Source: Symbiodinium microadriaticum (lineage: Eukaryota; Sar; Dinophyceae; Suessiales; Symbiodiniaceae). From it: 64,000 nucleotides of DNA. The DNA is taken from positions 89,879 to 153,878 of the forward strand of contig LSRX01001350.1 in assembly GCA_001939145.1 (NCBI GenBank), given 5' to 3'. The translations under genes were made by a program, and so were the position numbers. The notes under the pieces are model-generated. The model did not search any database. It was given only the letters and a program-made list of their open reading frames with translations, and was not told where the DNA came from. Position 1 is the first letter of the stretch. Every line of letters begins with the position of its first letter. Shown here piece by piece: positions 46,370 through 58,200 of this stretch.

Positions 46370-49300
46370 ATGGCCTCCGGGACCGCGCTACCGCGTGCAG
46401 TCTGCTGGCACAGACTTCCCAAGCCTGGGCCACTTGTGAGTCTGAGACCACCCCGAAGCTACAGGTGCGTTCTGGGCAAGGGAACCTTTGGCACGGTTTG
46501 CAAGGCGGGAGGAGTTCTACGATGCTTCTCATGGCGCAGACAACGGCATTTGTGCACAGTTTGGGGCATGCAGGCAGTGGAACTCCACAGCCAACGGACG
46601 GTTGCAATAAAGACGGTGGACAGCTGAGCTCGGCAGTGCCGATGGTTCTGGGAGCACTGAGGTTCGTTGACATGCAATCTGCAAATGAGGTGGCCATGAG
46701 TGGGGCCGGCAGAGAGGCACAACTCCACATCTTCACATATCTTTGATGCAAGCATGCTGTCGTACTTGCCAGATGGAAGTTCTTCGTCGCCTCAATGGTA
46801 GCCCAAATGCGAGCGGCCAAGCTGTCACAGCAATCGTCATAGACGTAGGATTCAAAGACATCGATCATGTGGCTGTTGCTTCAAAGCCCAGTGGATCGGG
46901 CGCGTTCATGCTGATCTTCTATGCCGGCAATGCCCTGGCAGCACGATTGGCAAGTGCAACACGCGCTTTTGCGCTTAGGTCGTGCTTTTGCTCGGAATCT
47001 TCGAGGGTGCAGAGGAGGCGGGAACTCTTCGGTATATAATGGTACACGGTTGAGGTATTGTCAACATCCACCGGCATTGCGATGGCCGGATGGCCAGCCA
47101 GCATGGAAACTAAAGAAAAAGGTGGGTGAGCAGACTTGGGCAGATGCACAATGTGCATGCATGTACATCCTGCATCTGCAGTTCCACAACATATTATATG
47201 CCCAGAAGCATTGTAAAGTCATCGAGTCGCGCCCAGATTCGCTCCTTGTCATTTCCAGCTGATCTAAAGGATTGTCTGCGAGTTTGTTCTCGGTTTCGCG
47301 GTTTTGGATTATTTCATCAGAGGTAGTCCAAGCGCCAGCCCCCCATTGCCCTAAAATTCCAAGCACGGCAAGTCTTGGCATTTTGTTTCATCATAGTCAC
47401 TATGCAAATTGCTGCTTGAAGCGAGGTGCGGACAGTGAATTTCGTCTTGGAGTATATGTCAGCCAGGGCCTGAGTGTAGATGGTGAGTCTGGCGGATCCT
47501 CACTTGGGAGTCTCCCACGTCCAACTCACTGCGCTGCGCTGCGGGCTCGTATTACATCACGACCGCAGCATGATTTTGCTGTGACACCGCGTCGTAGCAG
47601 CTACTGCAAGCATACACAAACGGAGACAATTTTCACCCGACACTGGCGGACATGCATCCACGAGATGCAGCACCGTGAAATACAGCACAGGACAAGAAGG
47701 CATGCCATTGCCTCGGCGAGGACACTTTGGGGCGCATCATCAAGCATCATCGTCAGCAGGCATGGGGCTCAGCTGTGCTTGCGAAAGGTCAGAGGTCTGT
47801 CATTGACTGCTCGCCGAGGGTTCGGAGATGGATTTCCACCGCGTTCGCCGGGCACTTGAAGTGCCGTTCAAAAGAGGCGGGTCAGTAAAACTGCATGACA
47901 GTGCTGAGGTGTATACATGTACCAGCTGCTCCGTGGGCTGGACAGCTTGTACAGACACGGGGTGGTGTGCCAGCTGAGAACTTCATTTTCTGAAGCCTTT
48001 GCTTGGCCACGCTCGGCTCACTTGTGTGACTTGTGTAAGTACAGTGTCAGTAGGTACATCGGGACATCAAGCCTGCAAACTTGCTTGTGGACCCGCGGAT
48101 GTATACCTTGAAGGTGCACCCGAAGTGCAGCCATGTTTCCCGGACAAGGAAGAGTGACACCAACCTTCGGTCCCCGAACGCCACTCAAAGGTCTGCGACT
48201 TTGGCACGGCGAAGTGGGTCAATACATCCGAGGCGTGCGAGCTTGGGTCTAAAGAATCAGCACACGGCTTCAGGTCTTCTGGGAGGCATAAATTAAAAAT
48301 CGGGCTTTGACCGAAACGCCGGAGCAACATGAAAGCTTGCACAGATTCTTTCCAACAACATGTCACTGATGTTCCTGCAAATTATTGCAGAATACTGCAC
48401 GACCAAGGCGCAGTTCGACTTAATTGAGCCTTGCTTTGCGGCAGGGAACTTCCAGTAGTAGCCATGCAGGAGCCAGCAAGTTCCAAGTCGGTTCCTCGTT
48501 CCAAGCCATGTTTGCCTGCACATGCCAGATCAAAGGTTGACTACCACTTCGGACTAAGACCTCAGGTAAGCAGTCGTATGTGTTTTGGATGAAATAGTGA
48601 AATCGAAGACGGAAGGAGTTCCGGTTAAGCTCTATGTAGGTAACAGGTCAAGATCAAGACAAATCTTGCAAGCTACCGCACTTGAGAACGGCTTTGCAGC
48701 TTTGCTCCTTCAGTCCTTGAAACCCCTTAACCTGGAGATTGCCGAAAGCTTGTAATCCCAGTCGAAAGCAAGACTTGTCTCCACCAAGAAGGATGCCTCG
48801 GGGGTCTGTATTGTGTTTGCAGCCCGCACACCGGGGACAAACGGAGTTGTAGATGATGCCTGGTTTCGAAAGCGGCAAAGTGACCCCATTGAACATCCGC
48901 AACAGCGGAATGGCTGTCGTTGGGCTCGCATTATAGGGCATCAGAAAAGCTGACAGAGCTGTAGAGGGGTTGTGTATGCCCGGCCGGGCATTGAACACAA
49001 GATTTGCCGAAACCAGGGCCGCATGCGTTCAGCAGGCCTTGGAAATTGCTTTTTTGCTCCGTCGGAGACTGGGGCCAGGAACACCAGCAAAGCTGAAACA
49101 GCTCTTAATGCGTTTTCCAAGCCGTGCAAAATGCATTTTTGGTGCCTTGAAAACAAACTAAAGCATTTTCAGTACGATTTTCGGGTTTAGGGGCGGCATT
49201 GAGCTCCAGATTTGTTGACACGGAAGCCAAATGCGTATAGCAAGCCTTGGAAAATGTTTCGCGCCCCGGAACCCCCCTGAAGACCTCAGAGCTCAGGCTG

Positions 49301-51139
49301 TTGGGGAAAACAAGAGACTACACAACATCGGCATCAACAGAAGCACAGGCAAAAGATCCAATGCGGACGGCGCGAGTCGGTGGAGTCGTGATTGAATCCG
49401 GGGCTGAGATCATGGTCAAAGCAGGAGGTTCAATGCCTGTTGGGTTCAAGCTTCTTTGTTTGGACGAAGCAGCATCAGGCTGAAGGGTACCGTGACCCGT
49501 CCTCATGACCTTGGCTAAACTTCAGCATCTCCCAGACAAACTGCGCAGGCGCAGTACTGCGTGCAGAAAAGGGGACGTCTTTGCCCTGTTAGGCGACGCA
49601 AATTCATCGAAAAATTGCCGACGAGCACGAAGGCTTGCATGCATTTGGGTGCCCGCAAGTCAGCGAAAAAGTGGTTTAGTAAGGTAAGGCTTGCATCGAT
49701 GCGATGAGTACCATAAAAACTGTACGAACAAGTCACAGCTGGGGGGGCAAGTGGACACCCATGAGCACTGCGTTCAGACACGAGAGCCGGCGTGGTGCAA
49801 GTGCCCCGCCCGGTTCGCGGATGGGTTTCGGTGTGCTCTTGAGCAGCCTTCTGTGGTCCTTCGACTTGCTAGACAAGCTTTCACTCGCCTGTGTACTTCG
49901 CACTTCTTGCACGAGGTGTCACAAGCCTATGTTTGCTCACGTGCCTTGGCTCGAAATGAGATCACCTTTACGATGCCTCCCCGAGAAGCAGAGTTTTTTG
50001 GAACGGGCTCAACAAGGTTTCTACCGTGCCCCAGAGCTCATTCTGAGCGCGCGCGAACAGTCTCGGACTCGGAGAGAAGTCCTGTGAGGCGCAACATGTG
50101 TTCCAGTCGTGAATCTACAGTTTTCTGCCAGTACCTCGAGCGTGGATATGTGGGCTGCTGGTTGCGTGCTTGGGGAAATGCTGCTACGCCAGCCGCTTTT
50201 TGCCGGGAAGGCAGGCATCTGAAGCATCTAAGTTCTCTTCATGACCCCCTACAAATGCAAGCAGACGCAAGCGTTCGGTATATAGTGTGGTTCGGAAGAT
50301 TGTCAGGATGGGGTTGACCAGCTTTACAAGATCATTGAGGCCACATGCACAAGTCCATTTCGACCAGCATGTCTGTTTTCTCCTCAGATCATGGGGACCC
50401 CAACCGCACAGCAGCTCTATGCGATGAATCCCTACTACGATGCCGGAGGCGGTGAAATCTGAGTCCACGTGTCGATGTTTTCAGTGTCCTGCTTGTGCCG
50501 ACAATGCTAATGATGAAGTGCATCCAAACACGAAGCCTGCTCCCCTGTGCAGCCGTCTTCACGCAAGTCCCGCCCTTGAAGTGGAGCAAAGTCCTGCGGG
50601 ATCGATGGAGTGCGGAGGAGCTTGGAGAGACTGTATGCATCTCTGTGTCACTGATGCAAAGCGTGCTACATGGGTTCAGGCTGAGGAGCTTCTGGCTCAC
50701 ATGCTTCAGCTCGCAGCCCAAGCTTGTCACCTGAATCAATCTTGACACATTGTCCGCCCGTTTGTTGGTTTGAAAGGTTTGACCCCAAAAAGCGGCCGCG
50801 CCCGATGGAAGCTATGGTGCCATTCCACATGGTGTCTTGGGACAGCCACGGATTTTCATGCCAGGCTGCACACTTCTTCGGCGAGCTGCGCCGGCGGCCG
50901 AAGAGTGTGGCGAGTACCTCGGGCAACTCACGGGGACCACCGGACCTTCACGGGATGTGAGCGGATGCGGTTTCAGGCTGCAGACTTCTTCAATTTCACG
51001 GACCAGGACAAAGCTTGAGCAAAGAAACCGCAATTTACCATCTTGCATCATCTTGCCAAAATGTCAGGAAAGGGCCAGCTGCCCTCCAGAGATCTTCAAG
51101 AACCTCATGCCACAGTGCGCCGACATTTGCGATGTGTGA
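46370..51139 (+). CDS. GSK3/shaggy-type Ser/Thr protein kinase
   Basis: GSK3 kinases phosphorylate usually pre-phosphorylated substrates in growth and metabolic signalling. About 20 exons are seen: 46370-46504 ([18 protein letters not shown], Gly loop), 46574-46615 ([13 protein letters not shown], catalytic Lys), 46690-46716, 46773-46797 (MEVLRRLN), 46858-46868, 46979-47021 ([14 protein letters not shown]), 47436-47465 (VNFVLEYMS), a short exon ending 47840, 47909-47964 ([17 protein letters not shown]), 48054-48113 ([13 protein letters not shown]), 48191-48232 (VCDFGTAKW), 49916-49940 (VSQAYVCS), 50017-50059 ([12 protein letters not shown]), 50132-50210 ([18 protein letters not shown]), 50307-50339 ([11 protein letters not shown]), 50388-50445 ([17 protein letters not shown]), 50553-50679, 50777-50816 ([13 protein letters not shown]), 50865-50906 ([14 protein letters not shown]), 50977-51006 (FFNFTDQ) and 51068-51139 (stop). 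The activation-loop Tyr and the Arg/Arg/Lys of the GSK3 primed-phosphate pocket (in GRE, HRD and GTAK) are conserved. One N-lobe stretch, between LEYMS and MDFHR, is unresolved. Confidence 0.9.
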
Positions 51140-51597
51140 AGCTTGAAGTCCTAGACTTCCACTCTTGTCCCATGTCTTGGAGCTGGAGGAGGTAAGTGGG
51201 CGCTCTACCGCCCAGTGGGCCGACCAAGCCCTGCCACGCCTTGCCTCAGCGATTCGCAGTTTCTGCCTGCTGAAGGGCACGTTAATGAATAGTGCATGGG
51301 TAACTGGGCCAGACTCGCAGTGTAGTCGTACATGCCTGGTGGCCCGCGATGATCTGGGCTCGAGGGTCGCAGTAAAGTCTTGTGAAGCGCTTGCACGCTT
51401 GCGCTGCTGTCCTTTGAGTTGATTCTGCTCGCTTGTCGTTGTCTCGCTCTGGCTCAAGACGTTTCTGGTGAAGTGGGACAGAAGGTACAAGCCACATTGA
51501 CATGTTGTTCGTGACTGTGTCGGATGCTAGCTGCTAGCAGACCGAAAGGGGTATTGCAGGTCCGGGCCTTTGCAATTGCAATTCCCTTTTTTCCAAC
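51140..51597. other. short intergenic region between kinase and DnaJ genes
   Basis: 458 bases separate the kinase stop from the DnaJ ATG, both on the plus strand. It must hold the kinase 3' end and the DnaJ trans-splice acceptor if the usual dinoflagellate scheme applies. A word CTGGCTCAAG at 51440-51449 resembles the 3' end of DinoSL over nine bases only, not enough to call a relict. No TATA box was seen. Confidence 0.5.
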
Positions 51598-52175
51598 ATG
51601 CCTGGGAAAGATTATTATGGCATCCTCGGCATCGGCCGAGATGCCAACCAGGACTGGCCGGCAATCAGGAACCCGTCCAGATGGGTCTACTACAGTCGAG
51701 ATTTTGATGGAGTTTGCAGTTGCGCGTGGCAGGACGACATAAAGAAAGCGCGCCGTGGCCGCAAGTTTCACGGGGTCTCATGATGGCTGGCGGCTGGAGC
51801 AGAAAGATTGCCTGAGCTTGTAGGTATCGACGAGCTGCCCTGAAGTGGCATCCAGACAAGAACCAGGCGGAAGAAATCTTTGCTGTCTAAAAGGTCCCGA
51901 AGAGGCATCTCCGGCATGTGACGTTTTGCTCACCTGATACCTTCGAGGAGAGGCGGGCCGAGGCCGAGGAGAAGTTCAAGGACATCGCTGAGGCTGTCAT
52001 TGGAGAAGAGGGTGCAGACTTGGTTTCCCCTGTGTCGATGCATCTCGCATTCTCAGACGAGGCCTATGATGTCCTCAGCGATGCAGAGAAGAAGATCGCA
52101 CCTCAGTTTCTTCACAGCCACTCGTCGCGGCAGTGTGCTAAGGTACACTAGCCTGCGCACTAGCACAACAAGCTC

Positions 52176-52208
<33 letters not shown>

Positions 52209-55200
52209 TGATTGCTATTTCACTTCCATTGTCAGCTGGCGGAGATGCGCCAATCACTAGCGTTGATATTTCGTCCCGAAAGACCCGAAGTGTACCACAA
52301 CAAGTCCTCAACATCCCTCATCCAGGAGGGCCACGGTGCTTGGACATGTGCTAGCCCGGCAGTCGCTGTGTGCGGGCTGGATGTCACTGTCACTGCCACC
52401 CGGCTTCCCCTGTCCCATGCCGTCCTTGCTGCCGGTCCTCACAGCTCTGCTGCCTTGACTGGCCATGGTGCGAGTAGCACAATGGAGTTGTTCGAAAGGT
52501 CCTCGATTTGTTATGCCAGTTGCATCCAGCTGCCACGACTTCAACGTGCCCGCGAAAACGCTGCACATACCGAGAAAGGAAGACACTTCGGATCGCTGAC
52601 AGGATGAGGAGCTGATAGATTGGGCAACATATTCGGATGCCAAGGCCAAAGTACACAGCCCAAGTGTCGGCCTGTCCCGCCACCAGGTGGTAATGTGATG
52701 CTGTAAGGGATTTCGCGAAGGGCCGTGGGGCGTTGCCGAATTATAGGGCATGTAAGAGTTCAAGGTGCGGCGGCGTGACTGCAAATAAGCGCCCGAGCAT
52801 TGGAACTTCTCTGCGCTGGGCTCCTTCTCTGCTGGTTATTTTTGCAGCCTCGGCTGGCCCCTCAAACTGCAACTTTCCTGCCTGAGGTCCATCTACGACC
52901 AGCATGGCGAGGAGGGCCTAAAGGGTGGTGTTCCAGGGTGGATGTCCTAGCATCAACCACGTACATCTGGACACGTGAGCGCTTCAAGATGAAAAACGAG
53001 TTTTGTCGCAAGGCCCGATCCGGCTGGTGGCATGCCCGGTGGGCCTGGTGGTTTCCACTATCAGTTTTCTGGGGAAGCTTGATTTGCAGTCACCTTCACA
53101 TGCTGCTCTTTCGCTCTGGGAGGATTTGTGCATCACTCCTAAGCGTGAAGATGAAACCGAGGATCCGAACGACATGTTCGCCAGGTTTTTCAAGGACCGC
53201 GACCTGTCCTAGAAACAAGCCCGTTGATGCAGAAGACATACAGTAGTCAGGCACAACGATCCACAGCGGCTCGCAAGAGAGTAAATGGAAAGCCGCCTCC
53301 TGGGTCCCAGTACCATGCACGGCAACTGTTGATGCTATCGTTCGAACGCTCTTGCGTTTCAAAAAAGACTTGGATTCTTCCCCTTACCATAGAGCAACGC
53401 GAAAGGGCTCTCCTCAAGACAGCAGGAGTTGGGCCCTAGAAGGGCCTGAGGCGACACTCAAGCGACCGAATAAACGAAGAAATTGCAGAAAGTCTTCGAC
53501 GAGTCTGTTTGCATTGAAACGCATGAGGGCATAAGCAGCATTAGGGCGGCAGGGAGGGAATTGAGAAATATGTTTGCAGCCATGAAAGCTCGAGGGCCCA
53601 TGCCCGGGCAATGAGCTTGCAGGCTTCTTTTTTCATGCTTATCTCCATTTTGGAGCACACGGAGGCAGCGGAGTTCACCGCCTTTTCTTGAGCTTCGACG
53701 AGCTGAGGTGCTGGCATGGTCTGGCCGAGAGGCACACCGCCAAGGAAGAGGACTGCGCTCATCGCCCTCGCGCTGGACCTTCCGCCGTACGTGGACTTAG
53801 ACATGTGGCAGCCCTATGGCAGACGAGGTTTTTGAGGCGAACAAGTGCAAGGCCTGGCTTCCTGATGGGGCGGCTTCTTCGTGGTGATCACCTCAACAGC
53901 GATCACTGGCAACTGATAAACCATTTTGTCACATGTGCATTGACATGAACCCTTTGGAAGAACCCGTCCAGCCGAAAGCATCGGAAGCCGGTCTACCTCG
54001 CATTCGTCACAAGCCCAAGTGAACTATGTCACTTCGACCACAAGGTCATGGTCTCGTTGCGGGTCACATCGCCGTTCACTTTATGGCCAGTCAAGGACCA
54101 ACGGGACATTCAAGCGTGCTGGCTGCATCTTGGAGGAAAAGTGCCCTCATTGATGCAGGAGAGGAGGTCCAAACCTCAGGATGGACAAGGCAAGGTGATG
54201 CAGCTACTTTCTACATGAAGGTCAAGCCGAACATGATTGCCAAGTACTTGAAAAGAAGCGGGATCACAGGGCCTGCATTTGCCCCGCAGCTCGCGAAGGA
54301 CATCGTTGCCTCCTCCAGTTAAATGGATTCCCCAGGAGGCCGATGAGGACGGGCAAACCTACTTTGCGAGGGTACAAAGTTGGCCTCCGTGACGTCGGCG
54401 CCTCTGGTCTACAGACGTTGAGGTGAGAGCTTCTTGGGCCTCCAGTTGGACAAAGAGGAGCCGAACACTATGCACTCCCGGATTCTTCGGAGAGTGCCTC
54501 CGGTGGGGGCCATCAAAGATCCGGCAGCTCGGCGACTGCACCTTCCGATCAGGAATGTTTTCACTGTCAGCTCAAGGATAAAGACAGTGCAGAGCGTTTC
54601 ATCACTGTTCAGAGTTTTCGGCGGCAGCGAAAGCTCGAGGACGAGCAGGAATGAATCACTGGGCCTCGATGGTGGAAGCCGGAGACCGTGGACATGGGAG
54701 ACGATGAAATCCAAGCCACAGCCGTTGGTGAGGAGAGGAAGGAAAGGAGACTTCGGATGGCAACGGTGAAAAGAGAATAGAAAGTCAACATGGACAAGTC
54801 CCAACACCGCAAGCCGAGGTGGGAGGCCAAGCTGGGCCATGGACTGGATCCTTCAAGACCTCCGTCAGTGGGACTGGATTCGAGATTGTGATGGGCTGGC
54901 AGTGGCGTTTGGCCTAGCGCAGGCCAATGGCAAGATCTCCAACGAGATCGTGGAAGACGGCGGCAAGAGATTGGCGAACGTGGCGGCCTCTCTCCACCTC
55001 AGGGTCGTCAACTTTCTGCGCGACAATTGGACCGATCGTAACAGCTTTGGAGCCCGGGTGATGTGAATCAGTACAGGAGCACGAGCGACGAGACGACGGA
55101 GGCGGGCAAGCCAGCGAGGACATTGCTTCAGTTTATGGAGGTGATCAAGAGGTCAAATTGATGGGTTTACGCCTTGATGCTGGCGGGATTTGTCGGAAGC

Positions 55201-58200
55201 AAGCACGTGAACTTGGTCGTATGGCAGCGGGTCTGTGATGAGACGGAAAAGAAGGGCAAGACGGCTCCACCGGCTCCACCCACTCGAGTGGTGAGGCAAG
55301 GATCTCACTACTTTGGGCTGACGATGCCTCCTAGCAGGTTTAAGGCTTGGGCAAATGAGATCGAGGACGGCAGTCCGGGGCTTTGATGGTCCCTGTGCCA
55401 CTCCGCGGAAAATTCCAATAAGGGATGACGGTTGGATTGAGGATGCCCTTCAGACCCCTTGTTCATCGGCGAAAACGTGGGTATCGGAACTCGTCCATTC
55501 GGCGATCGGGACCCCCGGCAGCTCCTCTTCTCTCGAATATCTGCGGCAAAGAGGATTCAACCGAAGGCTGATAAAGCCAAGCCCGAGATTTGGTCATGGG
55601 ATTGCAAGTAAGTTCTGCACACTCCCATCAAAAGCGACACGAAGGAAAGGCTTTCGGGCACAGCTCAAGCAGAAGTGGATTGGTATGGGACGCAGTGGAG
55701 TCGCTCACGGCATAGGGATTTCTGAGGTTCAGCAGGCTGTCACGACGAAGCGAGGGGTCAAATATGCTTGGAAATTCCTTTTATTACAAAACACTGCCTT
55801 TAGGAAAGCCCCAGAAAGTGCACCTCAAGGTTCATGGAAAGACTTTGCTGGAAGCCTACCTACAGAAAGGAACTCCGGAGCCACGGAGCTTGCAAAACGT
55901 AGGGCTTTCCAACACGGCTTGGAGCAACACGAGCAGGAACAACAAGGTCCTGGAGGAGCGGGGGCACGAGATCTACATGCTAGCCAACATCAGGCAGACG
56001 GGTTTCTATCGTACCTCTGTGAAGTGTCTTGGCTCCTGCACCGCTGTTCATTCCAAGCAGGTCCACAGCTTGAAAAGGGTTCGGAAGTGCGAGCCGGTTG
56101 AGAAGTTGTGCAAGAACTTGCATTACCACAAGATTCGTCTGTGGTTCAGGCAGACGCAGCGAAAAAGGACGATGTTCTTCAGAAAGCCGGGTTTCGAGGC
56201 TGTCCAGCTTCCGCTTGCTCGAGAAGACGACGGCTAAGGCTCGCATGATCCGCGTGAGTGACTAACTAGGATCTGAAGGTCTGTTGTGGTGCCGCTTTCG
56301 TGGAGGCAATACCTCAGAGGGTGCCTCTGACTGTGGGTCCTGGCTTCAGTGTCCCTGACGCCCAGTTGGATCAGCGCTAGCACACGATAGTCACGGCGAA
56401 TGTTCGCTCTCTCGTGAGGACAATGCTTCAGTAGAAGGGTCTATTGCTCCGGACATCATCCTGGCTCAGGGCATCTCCACGGCCAACGACGCCCATTGGC
56501 AGAGCTTTGTCAATTCTATGGGGGTGGGTATCAGTGGTTGGCTGTCCGAGTCCGAGTCGGCCAAGTACTTGTTATCTCCACTTACAGGCATCCTTAGGGA
56601 GACCTTGAAGGCCTGTGGACGAACCTCGACGTTTTTCTTCAAGCCTCGTGGAGCGGATCATGCATCGTCGCTGGACATTTCAATGACGAGTGTGAGGTCA
56701 CGAACATCGAGCACATCGTTTTGGGACTTGGGGGTCATCTCGTGCCCGTGAGTCCATGAGACTGCTCTCGACGCAGCCCGATGGGATGTAAAGCTTTGCC
56801 ATTGGCTCGCACCGCTGACCGGATCAGGCCTGGAAAATGCCTTCGTGGGTAGAAGTTAAGCTTTGAGAGGCAGTGGCGCACCAAAACATTTTTCTGGGAG
56901 TAGAGGCCAAGGCCGCGGAAGTCAGAGAGCGCGCGAAGCTCGTCTCGGTCACCAAGTACCGCCTCGCAACCTCTTCTCTCCGTGCTTTTTTTGGTTGGCC
57001 TAAAGCCAGGGAGTCCTGTCGCTTGGAGATCGCGAAATTCGGAAAAACTCTGCAAATGCATTGAGCTGAAGTGGAAAATCCGCAAAAAGCAATCGCCTCC
57101 AGCCCCGTCTTAGTGGAAAGAAAAAAGTTGTGGCCCTCCTTGCCATTTCCCGGCTGCTCCCCTGGCACTTTGAAGACCGTCGAGAATCTGCAGGAGGACA
57201 CCTTGAAGTGCATCGCTAAAGGAGAAAAGGACATCATCAAATCCAATGTTGCCAACTGGAAAGATGACATGAGAAGCATTCCCCACAAGCGCAAGCGAAG
57301 CAAGCGGTTTTGGGAGGCTCCAAGCTTTGCATTCGTGCTCTCCTCGTTGATGAAAGCGTCTCTCGCGAGGCCAACTCCATAAAATGAGGATGCGACGTCA
57401 TCTGCGAGGAAAAACATCTGGTCCAGTGTGACGTGGAAGGGCCACGACAGAAAAAATGCGGCCGACCAGCTAGTTTCTTCCCTCAAAAGTTTGAGTTGGA
57501 AGAAAGCCTGAGGGGGCCAAACCGAGGCATTCTTGCAGACGTGAGCTGGGAAGGCCTTTGCCTCAGGGCTTCGCACGTCAAGCCAAGGTCGGTCGTGGTG
57601 CGGCCGGATGCTGCATCCCTGCGGTTCTGAAGCAGTCTCGTGTGGTCCATGTTACGAAGCACAATAAGACCCACGAGGGCAAGATCAAAACCAGTGGCCT
57701 CCGCCCCATTTCTGTGTCCTCGGTGTGGGTGAGAGCCTGGTCTAAAAAAAGGGCTAAGAGTTTGGAAGTGCATCGACGGATTCCTCCCTCGTTGGATTGC
57801 AGGCAGGAGCGACAGTGCGTCGGCTGATGCCGTGGCGGCTCCGGTCGATCAGGAACTGACGGGGAGCAGTTAAATCGGCACACTCGACTTGAGGCACGGC
57901 CTCGACTCGACATAGTGGACATTCGCCTCCTTCAGCTGGCGCTCACTGATCGCCAAATGGCTCCGTGCCTTATTAGCCTACACGGAGTCTCAGTCGTGAT
58001 GGATGATTTGGCAGGAGCCGTCTTCGACTAAGCCCCTCAGGACTTCTATAGGCTTGCCGCAGGGCGATCCAGATTCCTCTCTGCTTGCTTTTTTGCTCGG
58101 AGGAACGGAAAGACTTGTTCAGGGTCGCGCTCCGGGAATCACTTTTCGGCAGCACATTCACACGGACCACCGCACCTTCGACCAGTTCCTCTGGAGACCT

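Noticed and set aside
51440-51449. CTGGCTCAAG 150 bases upstream of the DnaJ start, similar to the 3' end of the dinoflagellate spliced leader
   Set aside because: Only nine consecutive bases match, expected by chance about once in two windows of this size; the same word occurs at 59006-59015 inside a retroelement region.
53775-53800. LPPYVDLDM frame resembling the start of a DnaJ C-terminal domain
   Set aside because: It lies inside the giant intron, has no in-phase continuation, and the true domain start (AVFDLPCSLE then DLYNGATKKMK) is found at 62225-62706.
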